From Pseudomonas synxantha (GTDB lineage: Bacteria > Pseudomonadota > Gammaproteobacteria > Pseudomonadales > Pseudomonadaceae): 64,000 nucleotides of DNA. Location of the stretch: positions 2,046,001 to 2,110,000 of the forward strand of contig NZ_LT629786.1 in the NCBI RefSeq assembly GCF_900105675.1. Reading direction: 5' to 3'. Below are positions 1 through 8,706 of the stretch, piece after piece. Every line of letters begins with the position of its first letter. The stretch's first letter is position 1. The notes under the pieces are model-generated. The model was not told where the DNA came from and ran no database searches. It saw only the letters and a program-made list of their open reading frames with translations. The position numbers and the translations under genes were made by a program.

Positions 1-225
1 GGCTGGTTGGATGAGTACGGTCATGAAATAGAAACGCCTCAGCCTGGGGACGTCGCGATTTGGAAGTTTGGGCGCACTTACAGCCATGGGGCGGTTGTTG
101 TCGACGAGCACCGGGTTATTCATTCGTATCGCGATGTAGGCGTAGAAGTCGCCGATATGCGCGAAGAGCGCCTAGCCAGCAGGCCGGTGCGGTATTACAC
201 GCTTAATCGATATGGGGGTGGATAA
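1..225 (+). CDS. Phage tail assembly peptidase, NlpC/P60-like (3' part)
   Basis: The reading frame is open through the left edge, so only the C-terminal 74 residues are present. The fragment holds GDVAIWKFG followed by SHGAVVV, the usual surroundings of the catalytic histidine in NlpC/P60 cysteine peptidases; the catalytic cysteine would lie off the window. In lambda-like phages the gpK-type peptidase sits just before the tail-tip genes, and here the stop overlaps the start of a gpJ-like gene by one base (TAATG), which suggests translational coupling. The role in tail-tip maturation or peptidoglycan passage is inferred from family and position. Confidence 0.75.
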   Translation, partial: GWLDEYGHEIETPQPGDVAIWKFGRTYSHGAVVVDEHRVIHSYRDVGVEVADMREERLASRPVRYYTLNRYGGG

Positions 226-2762
226 TGGGGGGCGGTGGCAGCAGTATCTCGAATAGCGCAACACGCATAAACGCCTTGCAAATCCAAAGTAGCGCAAGTG
301 GAAAGCCAATAGCCTGGATAGCAGGCCGAAACCGTATAAGTCCGAACCTTATCTACTACACCGACTTTGAGGCAGTTGCCAAAACAACTAAAACAAAGAC
401 CGGTGGCAAAGGTGGCGGTGGCGCTACACAAAAAGACACCACCTATACCTATTACGCGGCCATCATCCTTGCGATTGGCCGTGGGCCGCTCAGCGCGGTA
501 CGGCGTATTTTTCGGGATAAAGAAGTATTCGATGAGAAGTTGGTCGACGGCGTACCGCAGTCTGCTCTCGCGCAAATCGGGTTTAGCTTTATGCCTGGAC
601 AACCGGATCAGCCAGTATGGGGTTACCTCGAAACCAAACACCCGACCGAAGCTATCGCATACTCCGATACTGCTTATGTGTACTCGGCACATTATCTGCT
701 GAATGATAACGCCGGCGTTCAGAATCACACCTTTGAAGTTGACGGACCCTACCAGGTGCCGGGCTTGCCGGACGCTAACCCCGGCGTATTTCTGCCTGGC
801 CTATTAATGGATCCGCTGGATGGCGTGGGTTTCGATCCTCGGTGGATTGATGACATGTCTAATTACCGCGACTACTGCTTGGCAGAAAACTTATTGCTGA
901 GCCCCGTTCTGGACGAGCAGGCGCCCGCTAGTGAAGCTATCGCGCGATGGCTACAGCTGACCAACAGTGAAGTGGTGTGGTCTGCAGGAAAGATGAAGGT
1001 GGTTCCTTTTGGTGACCAAGTAGTTACCGGTAATGGGGTTACCTGGTATCCGAATGTTTCCCCAGTAGCGCATCTGACCGATGATGATTTTTTGGCAGAA
1101 GAGGGTGAGCCACCGGTACAGCTGAAGATAAAAAGCCAGGCCGATAGTTACAACGAAGTGTCGTTAGAGATTCTTGATCGTGATCATGAGTACAACACGG
1201 ATGTGGTGCGTGGAGTGGACCAAGCTGCTATTGAGCAATTCGGCTCTAGACCTATGGACACAATCAAGGCGTATGAAATCTGCAATCCCGTCATTGCGTC
1301 GCACTCGGCCCAGTTGCTGGTTCAACGCAAGCTTTATATACGCAATGAGTATCGCTTTTCCCTGGGTTGGCAACATGTGCTACTGGAGCCGATGGATCTG
1401 GTTACTGTCACCGAGCCGGGGTTGAAGCTTGATCGGCGATTGGTGCGTCTGATCTCCGTCGAGGAAGATGAGGATGGGAAAATTGCCATCGTTGCAGAGG
1501 ACGCATTGCTCGGCACTGGTAGCGCGTCAAATTACCCCGTGCAGAGCAAGAGCGGTTATCAGGGGAATCAGAACGCGGCGCCCGGCCCAGTACTACCGCC
1601 AATAATTTTTAACCCTCCTGAGAGTCTTCTACTTCCGGGCGAACTTCAGGTTTGGGGGGCGGTCGCCGGCGCTGGCGACTCCTGGGGCGGTTGTGAAGTC
1701 TGGATCAGTGCGGACGGTGACAGCTATCGGATGGTAGAGAGTATCTATGGCCGATCTCGGATAGGACGCCTTACTGCGCCTTTGGAGGTTGGTAGTGATC
1801 CTGATCTGCAGAATGCTTTGTCGGTCCAGTTGTCGGTTCCTTCTGAACTCACGGCGGCCACCACAGGTGAGGCTGATAGTGGTGCAACGCTTTGTTGGGT
1901 TAACGGTGAGTTGATCAGCTACCGAGATGCTGTGCTCACCGGGCCGGGATCATACAATCTGAGCTATCTACGTCGAGGCCGGCTAAGTTCTAAGGTCGCT
2001 GCTCACGCCGTGGATGCCCCTTTTGTAAGGCTTGATGATGCCATCTGGAAATACAGTTTCGCTGTTGATCAGATCGGCAAGCGGGCCTGGGTCAAATTTC
2101 GCTCCTTTAACGTGTTTGGGCGAGCATTGGAGGATCTGGCAGATGTCACCGCTTATAGCGTGATGCTATCACCAGTTAAAGTCGCACCAAGCCCGGCGCT
2201 TAATTTGCAGTTGGTTGGCACTTTTGAAGCGCCATATTTCACTGTGAGCTGGGCTGCAGGTAGTCATGCAGAGGACCGCCTGGTAAGGGTGCGCAACGGG
2301 GCTACCAACGCCTTGCTAAGGGAAGTGCCCACAACCAGTACGGCATACACCTATCAGCGCGCAGATGCGCTGGTGGATGGGGCGTTGGTGCGCACATATC
2401 GAGTGGAAGTCGTCGAGCGGAACGCAGTCGGTAATGCCCCTGTCACTGCCCTGATGGTGACAAATACGGCTCCTCCTGCCGTGACAGGAAGTACCGCCAC
2501 TGTCGGGGGGGCCACCGCCCTTGTAAGTTGTGATCCAAGCCAAGCAGCCGATGCTGCGGGGTACATTTTCGTGTACTCAACGCAATCAGGTTTTGATCCG
2601 ACGGTTTCGGGAACTGTAGGTTATGAAGGCGCTTCCGCTTCTGGACAGATTCAAGGCTTGTCACTGGGAACTACTTATTACCTGCGTATCGCTGCGTTCG
2701 ATACCTGGAGTAATGTTCGCTCGCAACTAAATTTTGCCCCGCCTATTACACTCCACACCTGA
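225..2762 (+). CDS. Phage tail tip / host-specificity protein (gpJ-like)
   Basis: This 845-residue protein begins with a Gly/Ser-rich stretch, then a segment typical of siphophage tail-hub proteins (SGKPIAWIAGRNRISPNLIY). The middle part (about residues 190-430) resembles baseplate hub domains. The last 190 residues look like two fibronectin-III-type modules, with aromatic-rich strands such as YTYQRADALVDGALVRTYRV and TTYYLRIAAFDTWSN. Such proteins form the central tip that contacts the cell surface. It overlaps the upstream peptidase gene by one base, and the tailspike gene starts 11 bases downstream. Exact domain limits would need a profile search. Confidence 0.8.
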   Translation: MGGGGSSISNSATRINALQIQSSASGKPIAWIAGRNRISPNLIYYTDFEAVAKTTKTKTGGKGGGGATQKDTTYTYYAAIILAIGRGPLSAVRRIFRDKEVFDEKLVDGVPQSALAQIGFSFMPGQPDQPVWGYLETKHPTEAIAYSDTAYVYSAHYLLNDNAGVQNHTFEVDGPYQVPGLPDANPGVFLPGLLMDPLDGVGFDPRWIDDMSNYRDYCLAENLLLSPVLDEQAPASEAIARWLQLTNSEVVWSAGKMKVVPFGDQVVTGNGVTWYPNVSPVAHLTDDDFLAEEGEPPVQLKIKSQADSYNEVSLEILDRDHEYNTDVVRGVDQAAIEQFGSRPMDTIKAYEICNPVIASHSAQLLVQRKLYIRNEYRFSLGWQHVLLEPMDLVTVTEPGLKLDRRLVRLISVEEDEDGKIAIVAEDALLGTGSASNYPVQSKSGYQGNQNAAPGPVLPPIIFNPPESLLLPGELQVWGAVAGAGDSWGGCEVWISADGDSYRMVESIYGRSRIGRLTAPLEVGSDPDLQNALSVQLSVPSELTAATTGEADSGATLCWVNGELISYRDAVLTGPGSYNLSYLRRGRLSSKVAAHAVDAPFVRLDDAIWKYSFAVDQIGKRAWVKFRSFNVFGRALEDLADVTAYSVMLSPVKVAPSPALNLQLVGTFEAPYFTVSWAAGSHAEDRLVRVRNGATNALLREVPTTSTAYTYQRADALVDGALVRTYRVEVVERNAVGNAPVTALMVTNTAPPAVTGSTATVGGATALVSCDPSQAADAAGYIFVYSTQSGFDPTVSGTVGYEGASASGQIQGLSLGTTYYLRIAAFDTWSNVRSQLNFAPPITLHT

Positions 2763-2773
2763 CAGAGAAAATT

Positions 2774-4945
2774 ATGCAACCTATTCAGTTCTTCGCCGCG
2801 AGAGCCGAAGACGGCGCTCTATTGCCTGATGCGACCGTGGACGTATTTGTTCACGGCACGCAAGAAAGAGCCGTTTTGTTTTCAGACTCTCCGGGTGTTA
2901 CACCTTTAGGTAATCCCGTTCGTTCTGATGCAAACGCACGGGTATTTTTTTACACAACAGCTCCTCGCATTGATATGCGTATAAGTCGGTACGGGTATGT
3001 CGCGCCTCTGCTGGTCGATATTTCTACATTGGACGCGGCTACAGCTGTTGAGCAGGTTCAGGATAATATTGATAAAGCGATTAACAAGATTGATGGTTCG
3101 CTAGAGGTAATGCGGACTCAGTTTGATGAGCTTCTCGAGCGTTCCGGCTTCGAAACTGTGTTCTTGTCTTACGGTGCAGGCGTCATCGTAGAGCGCCCTA
3201 CACAAGCAGTACAGCGCGATGGCGAGCTATATAAGGTCACGAATCAATCCGACTTACCATTTACTCTTTTAGGAAATTGGAGCGAAGATCGTCTGAAGCT
3301 GACGGCTATCGGTGATCAGGCCCTTCGCCAGCAAGTGCAGCCATTCCTCGATGCTGGTTACTTTCAACCAAACGATCTTGATTTGTCTGGCATTGTTAAT
3401 GAGCAAGCAAAAATCTTGGCGTATTTGCTCAAGTATAAGCGAGTGAGAATCCCAGCCGGAAAGGTCAATATTGGAGAACTGGCTCCTCCCTCTGGGACGT
3501 CATTGGTTGGCTACGGAAAAACTAGACTTAATCGGTCAACGAAGCAGTGGTTGTCGGGAGGGACTACTCTTATAGGCTCAATTAACCTTACAGGTAAAAC
3601 CGGTTGCAGGCTTTATGACTTCAACTGCGATGGGTACGCGGCAGGCAATGCCATCGTGGGGCTATCTGATTCTACTGAATGGCATTGGATTGAACGTGTA
3701 GCTACCCGTGCCAGTGACCATAACTTTTTATTTGAGCAAAATGGCGCAGATAGTGCTGGCCGCTACGGCGGCAATATTTTCTGTGTTGACTGTGATGCTT
3801 ACGATGGACCGAATGGTTTCGTCTCCAAGATGCTTAACGTCACATTCTTGCGCTGTTTCGCTTATGACGTCACGGTTCAATCCCATGTGGCTGTGTCCGA
3901 TAACATTAACGGCCCTGGTGTTTTTAGTCGTGCCCAAAATACCAAGTTTATAGAGTGCGGCGGTGATGGCTGTCATATTGGCTGTTCCATTTATTCCCAT
4001 GATTTTTATCATGGTGTTTCACCCGCTAACCACGTGGTTACGGTCAATCCATCGACGGGTACTTATTGGTCGGGCACCCATACCAACGTAACAAATTGCC
4101 AAGGCCATGTCGGTGATTATCCAGAACAGCCCGGCAGTCCTTACAATTTTGTTCCGATCTTCAATAACGAGGTTACCGTTGGTGGTGGGAATTTCCAGAA
4201 CTCGCCATTGTTTGGTTGGCGTTTTGATTGGGCTGGGCGTCCTCGGGTTTTGGCTGGTCACTTCTCTGGTTGTGTCAATCCAATCGTTATTGGCTCTAAC
4301 GTTGTGGATCTTTATGTGGATTACAGTGTTACCCGTTTTGGTGCCATTAATCCCGGAATCCTGTCATACGAAATCGTCGAATCGAGCAATGCAAACGCAA
4401 TTAACGTCAGCATGGTCAGGGATCTATTAATTGTCCGGAATACTGAGCCTACGGCTATTTCGCTGCTTGTTACAGGTAATAGCTTTCAGCGGATAAACAT
4501 TGTGCTTGATGACGATCTGACTACTTTGACGATTGGGGGAAGGGCGATATTCGGAAAAGGCTCGGCGCTTTCTGCGGAGTGGAACGGTGAACTTGGCGCG
4601 TGGCGTGTAATTGGCGCGCCTAGCACTTTTCCGGATTCAGAGGTTCCGTTTGAATATGCCCAGAATCTTGATTTGTCTTGGCGATCAAAGGCTGCGTATG
4701 TAGAAATGACGGGGAACATTAATACCTTGGTAGTTCGCGGCGGATTTACACCAGGTACACGTTCAACGTTGAGACTTGCAGCGAAGTCTTCTGCCTATTC
4801 AGTATTCAACTGGGATGGTGTCAATTGGGGTTCAGCCGATGCTGTTACCTCCATTGCAGCAGATCAGACTGTGCTGATCCAGTTCTACTGGACGGGGAGA
4901 AGCCAGCTCGTTGAGTCAGTTTTGAGGTTCTCAGCCGTCCCGTAA
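2774..4945 (+). CDS. Phage tailspike with predicted beta-helix
   Basis: This is a 723-residue protein. Residues 1-80 (MQPIQFFAARAEDGALLPDA onward) resemble the particle-binding domain at the N-terminus of podovirus and prophage tailspikes. A helical linker follows at about 95-125. From about residue 230 there are short repeating strands with stacked Asn, Gly and Cys (LYDFNCDGYAAGNAIVG, NIFCVDCDAYDGPNGF), as in right-handed parallel beta-helices that bind or cleave O-antigen. The C-terminal 130 residues look like a beta-sandwich cap. The stop codon lies in the loop of a 7-bp hairpin (GCCGTCC/GGACGGC, 4934-4952). The polysaccharide target cannot be read from sequence. Confidence 0.8.
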   Translation: MQPIQFFAARAEDGALLPDATVDVFVHGTQERAVLFSDSPGVTPLGNPVRSDANARVFFYTTAPRIDMRISRYGYVAPLLVDISTLDAATAVEQVQDNIDKAINKIDGSLEVMRTQFDELLERSGFETVFLSYGAGVIVERPTQAVQRDGELYKVTNQSDLPFTLLGNWSEDRLKLTAIGDQALRQQVQPFLDAGYFQPNDLDLSGIVNEQAKILAYLLKYKRVRIPAGKVNIGELAPPSGTSLVGYGKTRLNRSTKQWLSGGTTLIGSINLTGKTGCRLYDFNCDGYAAGNAIVGLSDSTEWHWIERVATRASDHNFLFEQNGADSAGRYGGNIFCVDCDAYDGPNGFVSKMLNVTFLRCFAYDVTVQSHVAVSDNINGPGVFSRAQNTKFIECGGDGCHIGCSIYSHDFYHGVSPANHVVTVNPSTGTYWSGTHTNVTNCQGHVGDYPEQPGSPYNFVPIFNNEVTVGGGNFQNSPLFGWRFDWAGRPRVLAGHFSGCVNPIVIGSNVVDLYVDYSVTRFGAINPGILSYEIVESSNANAINVSMVRDLLIVRNTEPTAISLLVTGNSFQRINIVLDDDLTTLTIGGRAIFGKGSALSAEWNGELGAWRVIGAPSTFPDSEVPFEYAQNLDLSWRSKAAYVEMTGNINTLVVRGGFTPGTRSTLRLAAKSSAYSVFNWDGVNWGSADAVTSIAADQTVLIQFYWTGRSQLVESVLRFSAVP

Positions 4946-4990
4946 GGACGGCCTTCTGATATCATTCCCGCTCTAATTGGAGCTATTTGA

Positions 4991-5731
4991 ATGCAAGGCA
5001 AGCTTTTTCTATCTGCACTGTTGCTATCCGGCTGCGCTTTGGCCGATCAATCTCAACTCGATCAGCACGTAAAATGTCCGGTGTCTTCCGACAAGGCATA
5101 CCGAGTTCTTTTCGTAGGCGACAGCATCACCCGCCACGCCTTCAACAAGGACACAATCCGCGACTTGGGCTGGTCTCACACTTCAGGCATGGGGGCATCC
5201 AGTGCCAAGACTGATTACGTCAATCAGCTGGTGTCAATGATCGCCAAGGATCGCAACCAGTACGTGGTCAAGTGTTACCACACGTACGGTGGTGGCGGCT
5301 CGGTAGCTGATCGCATTGCCGGTCTGCCGATGGTGGCGGATTCCAAGCCCGACCTAGTAGTTCTGCAACTGGGCGAGCATGACGACGCCACTACAGACCC
5401 TGTTCTTTTCCACCGGCAGTACGCAACCCTTGTCCGCCAGACGCGCGCAATGTCAAGTAAGCCGAAGGTTATTGCGGTTGGGCCCTGGTCTCTGGCGCCA
5501 CTGAATGCCAATGGTGAGTACTCCGACTCTACCGCCGCGGTTGATCGTGAGATGTACAGCGTTGCGATTGAGGAATCGCTTGAGTACCTATCTGTTAAGG
5601 ATATGGCGGCGATCCCGGAAGCTCACGGATGGGGCCCGTCCGAAGGGGTGAAGTGGCACCCAAACGACTTGGGACACTCTTTGTATGCAGCTAGGTTGTT
5701 CAGGTTATACAAGGCAGAAATCAATAAATAA
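4991..5731 (+). CDS. Secreted SGNH/GDSL-type esterase lipoprotein
   Basis: This 246-residue protein has an N-terminal signal with a lipobox (LLLSGC), so it is probably lipid-anchored. SGNH landmarks are visible: FVGDSITRH (block I serine), a glycine-rich GGGGS near residue 100 (block II), LQLGEHD in place of GxND (block III), and KWHPNDLGH near the C-terminus (block V Asp/His). The expected chemistry is ester hydrolysis, plausibly removal of O-acetyl groups from a surface polysaccharide. GGAG lies 8 bases before ATG. It sits between a tailspike and an acyltransferase gene, so opposite acylation/deacylation roles are an attractive inference. The Glu-His replacement of the block III Asn is atypical. 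Confidence 0.78.
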   Translation: MQGKLFLSALLLSGCALADQSQLDQHVKCPVSSDKAYRVLFVGDSITRHAFNKDTIRDLGWSHTSGMGASSAKTDYVNQLVSMIAKDRNQYVVKCYHTYGGGGSVADRIAGLPMVADSKPDLVVLQLGEHDDATTDPVLFHRQYATLVRQTRAMSSKPKVIAVGPWSLAPLNANGEYSDSTAAVDREMYSVAIEESLEYLSVKDMAAIPEAHGWGPSEGVKWHPNDLGHSLYAARLFRLYKAEINK

Positions 5732-5772
5732 ATACAAGTAATTTTGAGCGTTGTAATGATGGGGTTTGTAAA

Positions 5773-6801
5773 ATGTTGAAGGACTATAGCGTAGGTCTTA
5801 ATTTAGCCAGGGTTGTAGCATGTCTGATGGTCATATTTCTTCACGTGTCTGCGGCAGGCATTGGTGTTTTTGATGAAGGCTGGATCTACTCAAACATTTA
5901 CGATTCATTTGTAAGGTCATGCGTACCTATTTTCCTGATGATCTCGGGCGCTCTAATGCTTGGAAAAAATCAAGATGCGCTCGATTTTTATAAAAGAAGA
6001 TTTCTTAGGATTTTTCCGCCGCTAGTTTTCTGGTCTGTATTTTATGTTGTATGGAAAGCTAGTATGGGAGTCGGGTATGGTGGTATTTTAGCTTCCGTTG
6101 TAGCAATCGTAAAAGGTCCTGTTTACTATCATCTTTGGTATCTTTACGCGCTTGTCGGCATCTATCTTTTCATTCCTTTCATGTCAAAGATATATCTGAA
6201 TTCAAGCGACACAGATAAGAATGTCTATGTTTTTGTTTGGTTCTTAGTCGCGTGTGTTGTACCGATAGCTTCATATTTTTATCATGATCTCGCGGACTTT
6301 TCTAGCATTTATGGGCTCTCTTCGTTCATAGGCCTTGCGGGGTATGTGTTTTTAGGGGCATATGTTTTTGAGCGGATTTCAAGTGCTAACTCATCTGTTT
6401 CTGTAAAGACGGAAGTAGTGGTTTTCATGTTTTCTAGCGGGTTAACTGCGCTGCTCACTTATGCTTTATCTGTAAATGAGGGAAGCCCTAATCAGCTTTT
6501 TTACTCTTATCTATCTCCCGTAGTGGTTTTTTCATCTGTTTCAGCATTTAAGTTATTAGTTGTTCTGGGGGCGAGGTGTACGAGACTTTCCAAGGTTTTG
6601 GGTGTTCTCTCTGGTTGTACACTTGGCGTCTATTGTATTCATGTGTTTGTAATGAACAGGTTTAGCCTTATTTATGGGCCGATAGTAGAAGGTCACTCTA
6701 ATTTGTGGGTTATACCTGTATTGTCAGTTTCAATATTTATCCTCTCAATAATTCCCGTTTACATTTTAAGAATGGTAAAGCCCTTAAGGCAGATAGTGTA
6801 A
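5773..6801 (+). CDS. Acyltransferase family 3 membrane protein (OafA/WecH-like)
   Basis: This is a 342-residue protein with about ten hydrophobic segments. The N-terminus (NLARVVACLMVIFLHVSAAG) holds the conserved Arg and the catalytic-type His of acyltransferase-3 proteins, and RRFLRIFPPLVFWSVFY is the second family hallmark. These enzymes move acetyl or similar groups onto sugars of O-antigen or exopolysaccharide at the inner membrane. The gene is clearly AT-richer than the tail and lysis genes on either side and ends at its own terminator, as expected of a phage moron acquired separately. A lysogenic-conversion role is inferred, not shown. Confidence 0.9.
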   Translation: MLKDYSVGLNLARVVACLMVIFLHVSAAGIGVFDEGWIYSNIYDSFVRSCVPIFLMISGALMLGKNQDALDFYKRRFLRIFPPLVFWSVFYVVWKASMGVGYGGILASVVAIVKGPVYYHLWYLYALVGIYLFIPFMSKIYLNSSDTDKNVYVFVWFLVACVVPIASYFYHDLADFSSIYGLSSFIGLAGYVFLGAYVFERISSANSSVSVKTEVVVFMFSSGLTALLTYALSVNEGSPNQLFYSYLSPVVVFSSVSAFKLLVVLGARCTRLSKVLGVLSGCTLGVYCIHVFVMNRFSLIYGPIVEGHSNLWVIPVLSVSIFILSIIPVYILRMVKPLRQIV

Positions 6802-6817
6802 GGTTCTTAAATTTCGA

Positions 6818-6842
6818 AGCCCGCTCTCAGCGGGCTTTTTTT
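6818..6842 (+). terminator. Rho-independent terminator after acyltransferase
   Basis: An 8-bp perfect stem AGCCCGCT/AGCGGGCT with a 3-base loop is followed directly by six T. It separates the acyltransferase gene from the lysis genes. Confidence 0.87.
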
Positions 6843-6857
6843 CGCCTGGAGAAAAGT

Positions 6858-7283
6858 ATGAACTCAACCGAGAAAGACCGGGACATCCTGGCGCGCACGC
6901 TGTGGGGTGAAGCTCGAGGGGAAGGACTGGCCGGCCAGATCGCCGTTGCCTGGACCATCCGCAATCGGGTGTACGACGGCAAGGCCAAGTCATGGTGGGG
7001 CGAGGGCTATGCCGGTGTGTGCCTGAAGCCATGGCAGTTCAGCTGCTGGAATCAGAACGACCCGAACTACGCCTACCTGAGCGGTGCCAAGCAGATCCCG
7101 GTCGCGCAGTTCGCCCAGGCACAGCGTGCGGCAGACCAGGTGATGTCGGGTGCGGTACCTGATCCAACCGGTGGCGCCACTCACTACTACGCAACCACCA
7201 TGCCGAAGCCTCCGGCCTGGGTGGCGAAGGCCACACAGACGCTGCGCCTCGGTCACCACGTCTTCTTTAAGGACGTGCCGTGA
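6858..7283 (+). CDS. Phage endolysin, SleB-type cell wall hydrolase
   Basis: This is a 141-residue protein. ARTLWGEARGEG at residues 11-22 is the hallmark of SleB-family hydrolases, with the catalytic Glu in WGEARGE, and QFSCWN is a second conserved block. The family cleaves peptidoglycan (lytic transglycosylase-type) for host lysis. No signal peptide is seen, so a holin would be needed for export; none was recognised here. I chose the ATG at 6858 because GGAG lies just upstream; a longer frame would run into the terminator and the acyltransferase gene. The stop overlaps the Rz start. Confidence 0.85.
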   Translation: MNSTEKDRDILARTLWGEARGEGLAGQIAVAWTIRNRVYDGKAKSWWGEGYAGVCLKPWQFSCWNQNDPNYAYLSGAKQIPVAQFAQAQRAADQVMSGAVPDPTGGATHYYATTMPKPPAWVAKATQTLRLGHHVFFKDVP

Positions 7284-7786
7284 TGACGCCCGGGCAGATC
7301 CTTGGCGCGATCCTGCTAGCGCTGGCCATCGGGTTCGGCGGGGCGTGGCAGGTTCAGGATTGGCGAATGGGCGAAAAGCTGGCTGAGCAGGCCGGGCAGT
7401 TCGAAAAGGAGCTGGCCGCGATCAGCAATAGGGCTTCCGCCCAGGCCCAGGCCGAGCAGGACAAGCGCCTGGCCCTGGAGCAGCAGCTCGCCGGCCAGGA
7501 CCAACAACATTCCAAGGAACTCTCCGATGCCCAACGTAACCAGGCTCGCCTGCGTGATCGCCTTGCCACTGCTGATGTCCGGCTGTCAGTCCTCCTTGCC
7601 GAGGATCCAGCCAGTGGCTGCAACGTGCCTACCGCCCCCGGCACCGGCAGCGTGGTTCATGCAGCCCGTCGAGCCCAACTTGACCCTGCGCATGCGCAAC
7701 GAATTATCGCCATCACCGACGCCGGTGACCAAGGATTGATCGCGCTGCGGGCTTGCCAGGCATATGTAAGGGCGGTGGCGCACTGA
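7283..7786 (+). CDS. Rz-like inner-membrane spanin
   Basis: This protein of about 167 residues has one N-terminal membrane segment (residues 5-24), then a long Gln/Ala/Glu-rich coiled coil (about 35-115). The layout matches i-spanins, which link to an outer-membrane lipoprotein to fuse the two membranes at the last step of lysis. The start ATG overlaps the endolysin stop (TGATG); a GTG one codon earlier is also possible. A lipoprotein frame (Rz1) is nested inside in the +1 direction, which strongly supports the call. Confidence 0.77.
   Translation: MTPGQILGAILLALAIGFGGAWQVQDWRMGEKLAEQAGQFEKELAAISNRASAQAQAEQDKRLALEQQLAGQDQQHSKELSDAQRNQARLRDRLATADVRLSVLLAEDPASGCNVPTAPGTGSVVHAARRAQLDPAHAQRIIAITDAGDQGLIALRACQAYVRAVAH
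7527..7739 (+). CDS. Rz1-like outer-membrane spanin lipoprotein, nested in Rz
   Basis: This is a 70-residue protein encoded wholly inside the Rz gene in another frame. It has a signal peptide ending in a lipobox (LPLLMSGC) and a proline-rich mature part (CLPPPAPAAWFMQPVEP), both standard for Rz1-type o-spanins. An AAGGA lies about 9 bases before ATG. It should be attached to the outer membrane and bind the Rz periplasmic domain. The fully embedded arrangement is the lambda type. Confidence 0.78.
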   Translation: MPNVTRLACVIALPLLMSGCQSSLPRIQPVAATCLPPPAPAAWFMQPVEPNLTLRMRNELSPSPTPVTKD

Positions 7787-7852
7787 TTGCAATCGGCTAT
7801 GCTGAACGAGCGGCCAGCAGTGAGAGCCATCACCCACCCATCTGGTTGACAC

Positions 7853-7939
7853 ATGGACAAGCGCCTTGCTGGCCTTTCGTTTCTGCTGACCCTCTGCTGG
7901 GTAGCCGCGGTTATCACTGTGATGTGGTTCTATTCATAA
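7853..7939 (+). CDS. Possible 28-residue membrane protein
   Basis: A short frame encodes one hydrophobic helix (LAGLSFLLTLCWVAAVITVM) with a basic N-terminus (MDKR). It lies just after the spanin pair and its end overlaps the end of the convergent SRAP gene by 6 bases. No clear ribosome-binding site is seen. It may be a small phage membrane protein or chance. Confidence 0.3.
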   Translation: MDKRLAGLSFLLTLCWVAAVITVMWFYS

Positions 7940-8623
7940 GCCCTGCCAGATTGGCTTGATCAGTTCCGCCCCTTTGTTCCGCACATTGCCCACGGCTGTG
8001 TCGACCTTGAACCACTCGAACACCTCCGACGGCTCACCCTGGTGCAACACCATCTGCTCGGCGCGCTCCTTGGGCGTGGCCGGGTCCAACCATTCCCGCG
8101 CCAGGTCTGGCGTCAGCACCACGGGCCGCCGGTCGTGGATGTCCACCATGCCCCCGGCGCTGTCGGCGGTGATGATCACGAAGCCATCATGCTCGCCTGG
8201 GCCTTCATCAGCGTCAGGTAGCTGGCCAATGGCAGCGCAGAGTATCGGTGCACCGTCCCGCCGGCGGATCAGGTAGGGCTGTTTCTTGGGCCCGCCTTCA
8301 TCCACCCACTCAAACCAGTTGTCGATGGGCGTAATTGCACGATGTGGCCAGATCGCCCGGAAGAACGGACCATGAGCCACTTTCTCTACGCGTGCATTGA
8401 TAGGTGCCGCCCGGTCTTTCGCCCAGTGCGGCCTCCATCCCCAGCGCACCGGGTCGGCGTGTAGCCGTTCGCCCTGCACGTGCAGCAGCGCAACCGCGGT
8501 TGTCGGTGCCACGTTGTACCGTTCAATTGGTTGATCGCCCACGGAGTTTGCCAGAGCATTGGGCATGCTCAGCGCCGCAACGAAGTCGTGGATACCGCTG
8601 TACTGTGATAGTCGTCCGCACAT
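7934..8623 (-). CDS. SRAP family protein (YedK/HMCES-like)
   Basis: This is a 229-residue SOS-response-associated peptidase-fold protein. Removal of Met1 exposes Cys2 (MCGRLSQ), the residue that crosslinks to abasic sites in single-stranded DNA. The other active-site blocks are present: RYNVAPTT (Asn), NWFEWVDEG (Glu) and VDIHDRRPVVL (His). The ATG at 8623 is preferred over upstream starts because Cys must be residue 2 and GGAG lies 6 bases upstream. The family shields abasic DNA as a DNA-protein crosslink; copies in prophages are common. It is on the strand opposite to the phage late genes. Confidence 0.93.
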   Translation of the reverse strand: MCGRLSQYSGIHDFVAALSMPNALANSVGDQPIERYNVAPTTAVALLHVQGERLHADPVRWGWRPHWAKDRAAPINARVEKVAHGPFFRAIWPHRAITPIDNWFEWVDEGGPKKQPYLIRRRDGAPILCAAIGQLPDADEGPGEHDGFVIITADSAGGMVDIHDRRPVVLTPDLAREWLDPATPKERAEQMVLHQGEPSEVFEWFKVDTAVGNVRNKGAELIKPIWQGL

Positions 8624-8706
8624 AAGCATCTCCGCTCGTCGGCGCCAATGAACAGCCGGTCCCCGGCCAATCTCTATACTGTAGACACTGGCCCGAGGCA
8701 TTCGTC

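Noticed and set aside
8672..8692. Half LexA-like site TATACTGTAGACACTGG between SRAP and the 69-residue gene
   Set aside because: Only the left half fits; CTG-N10-CAG is not completed. TATACT is more simply a -10 box.
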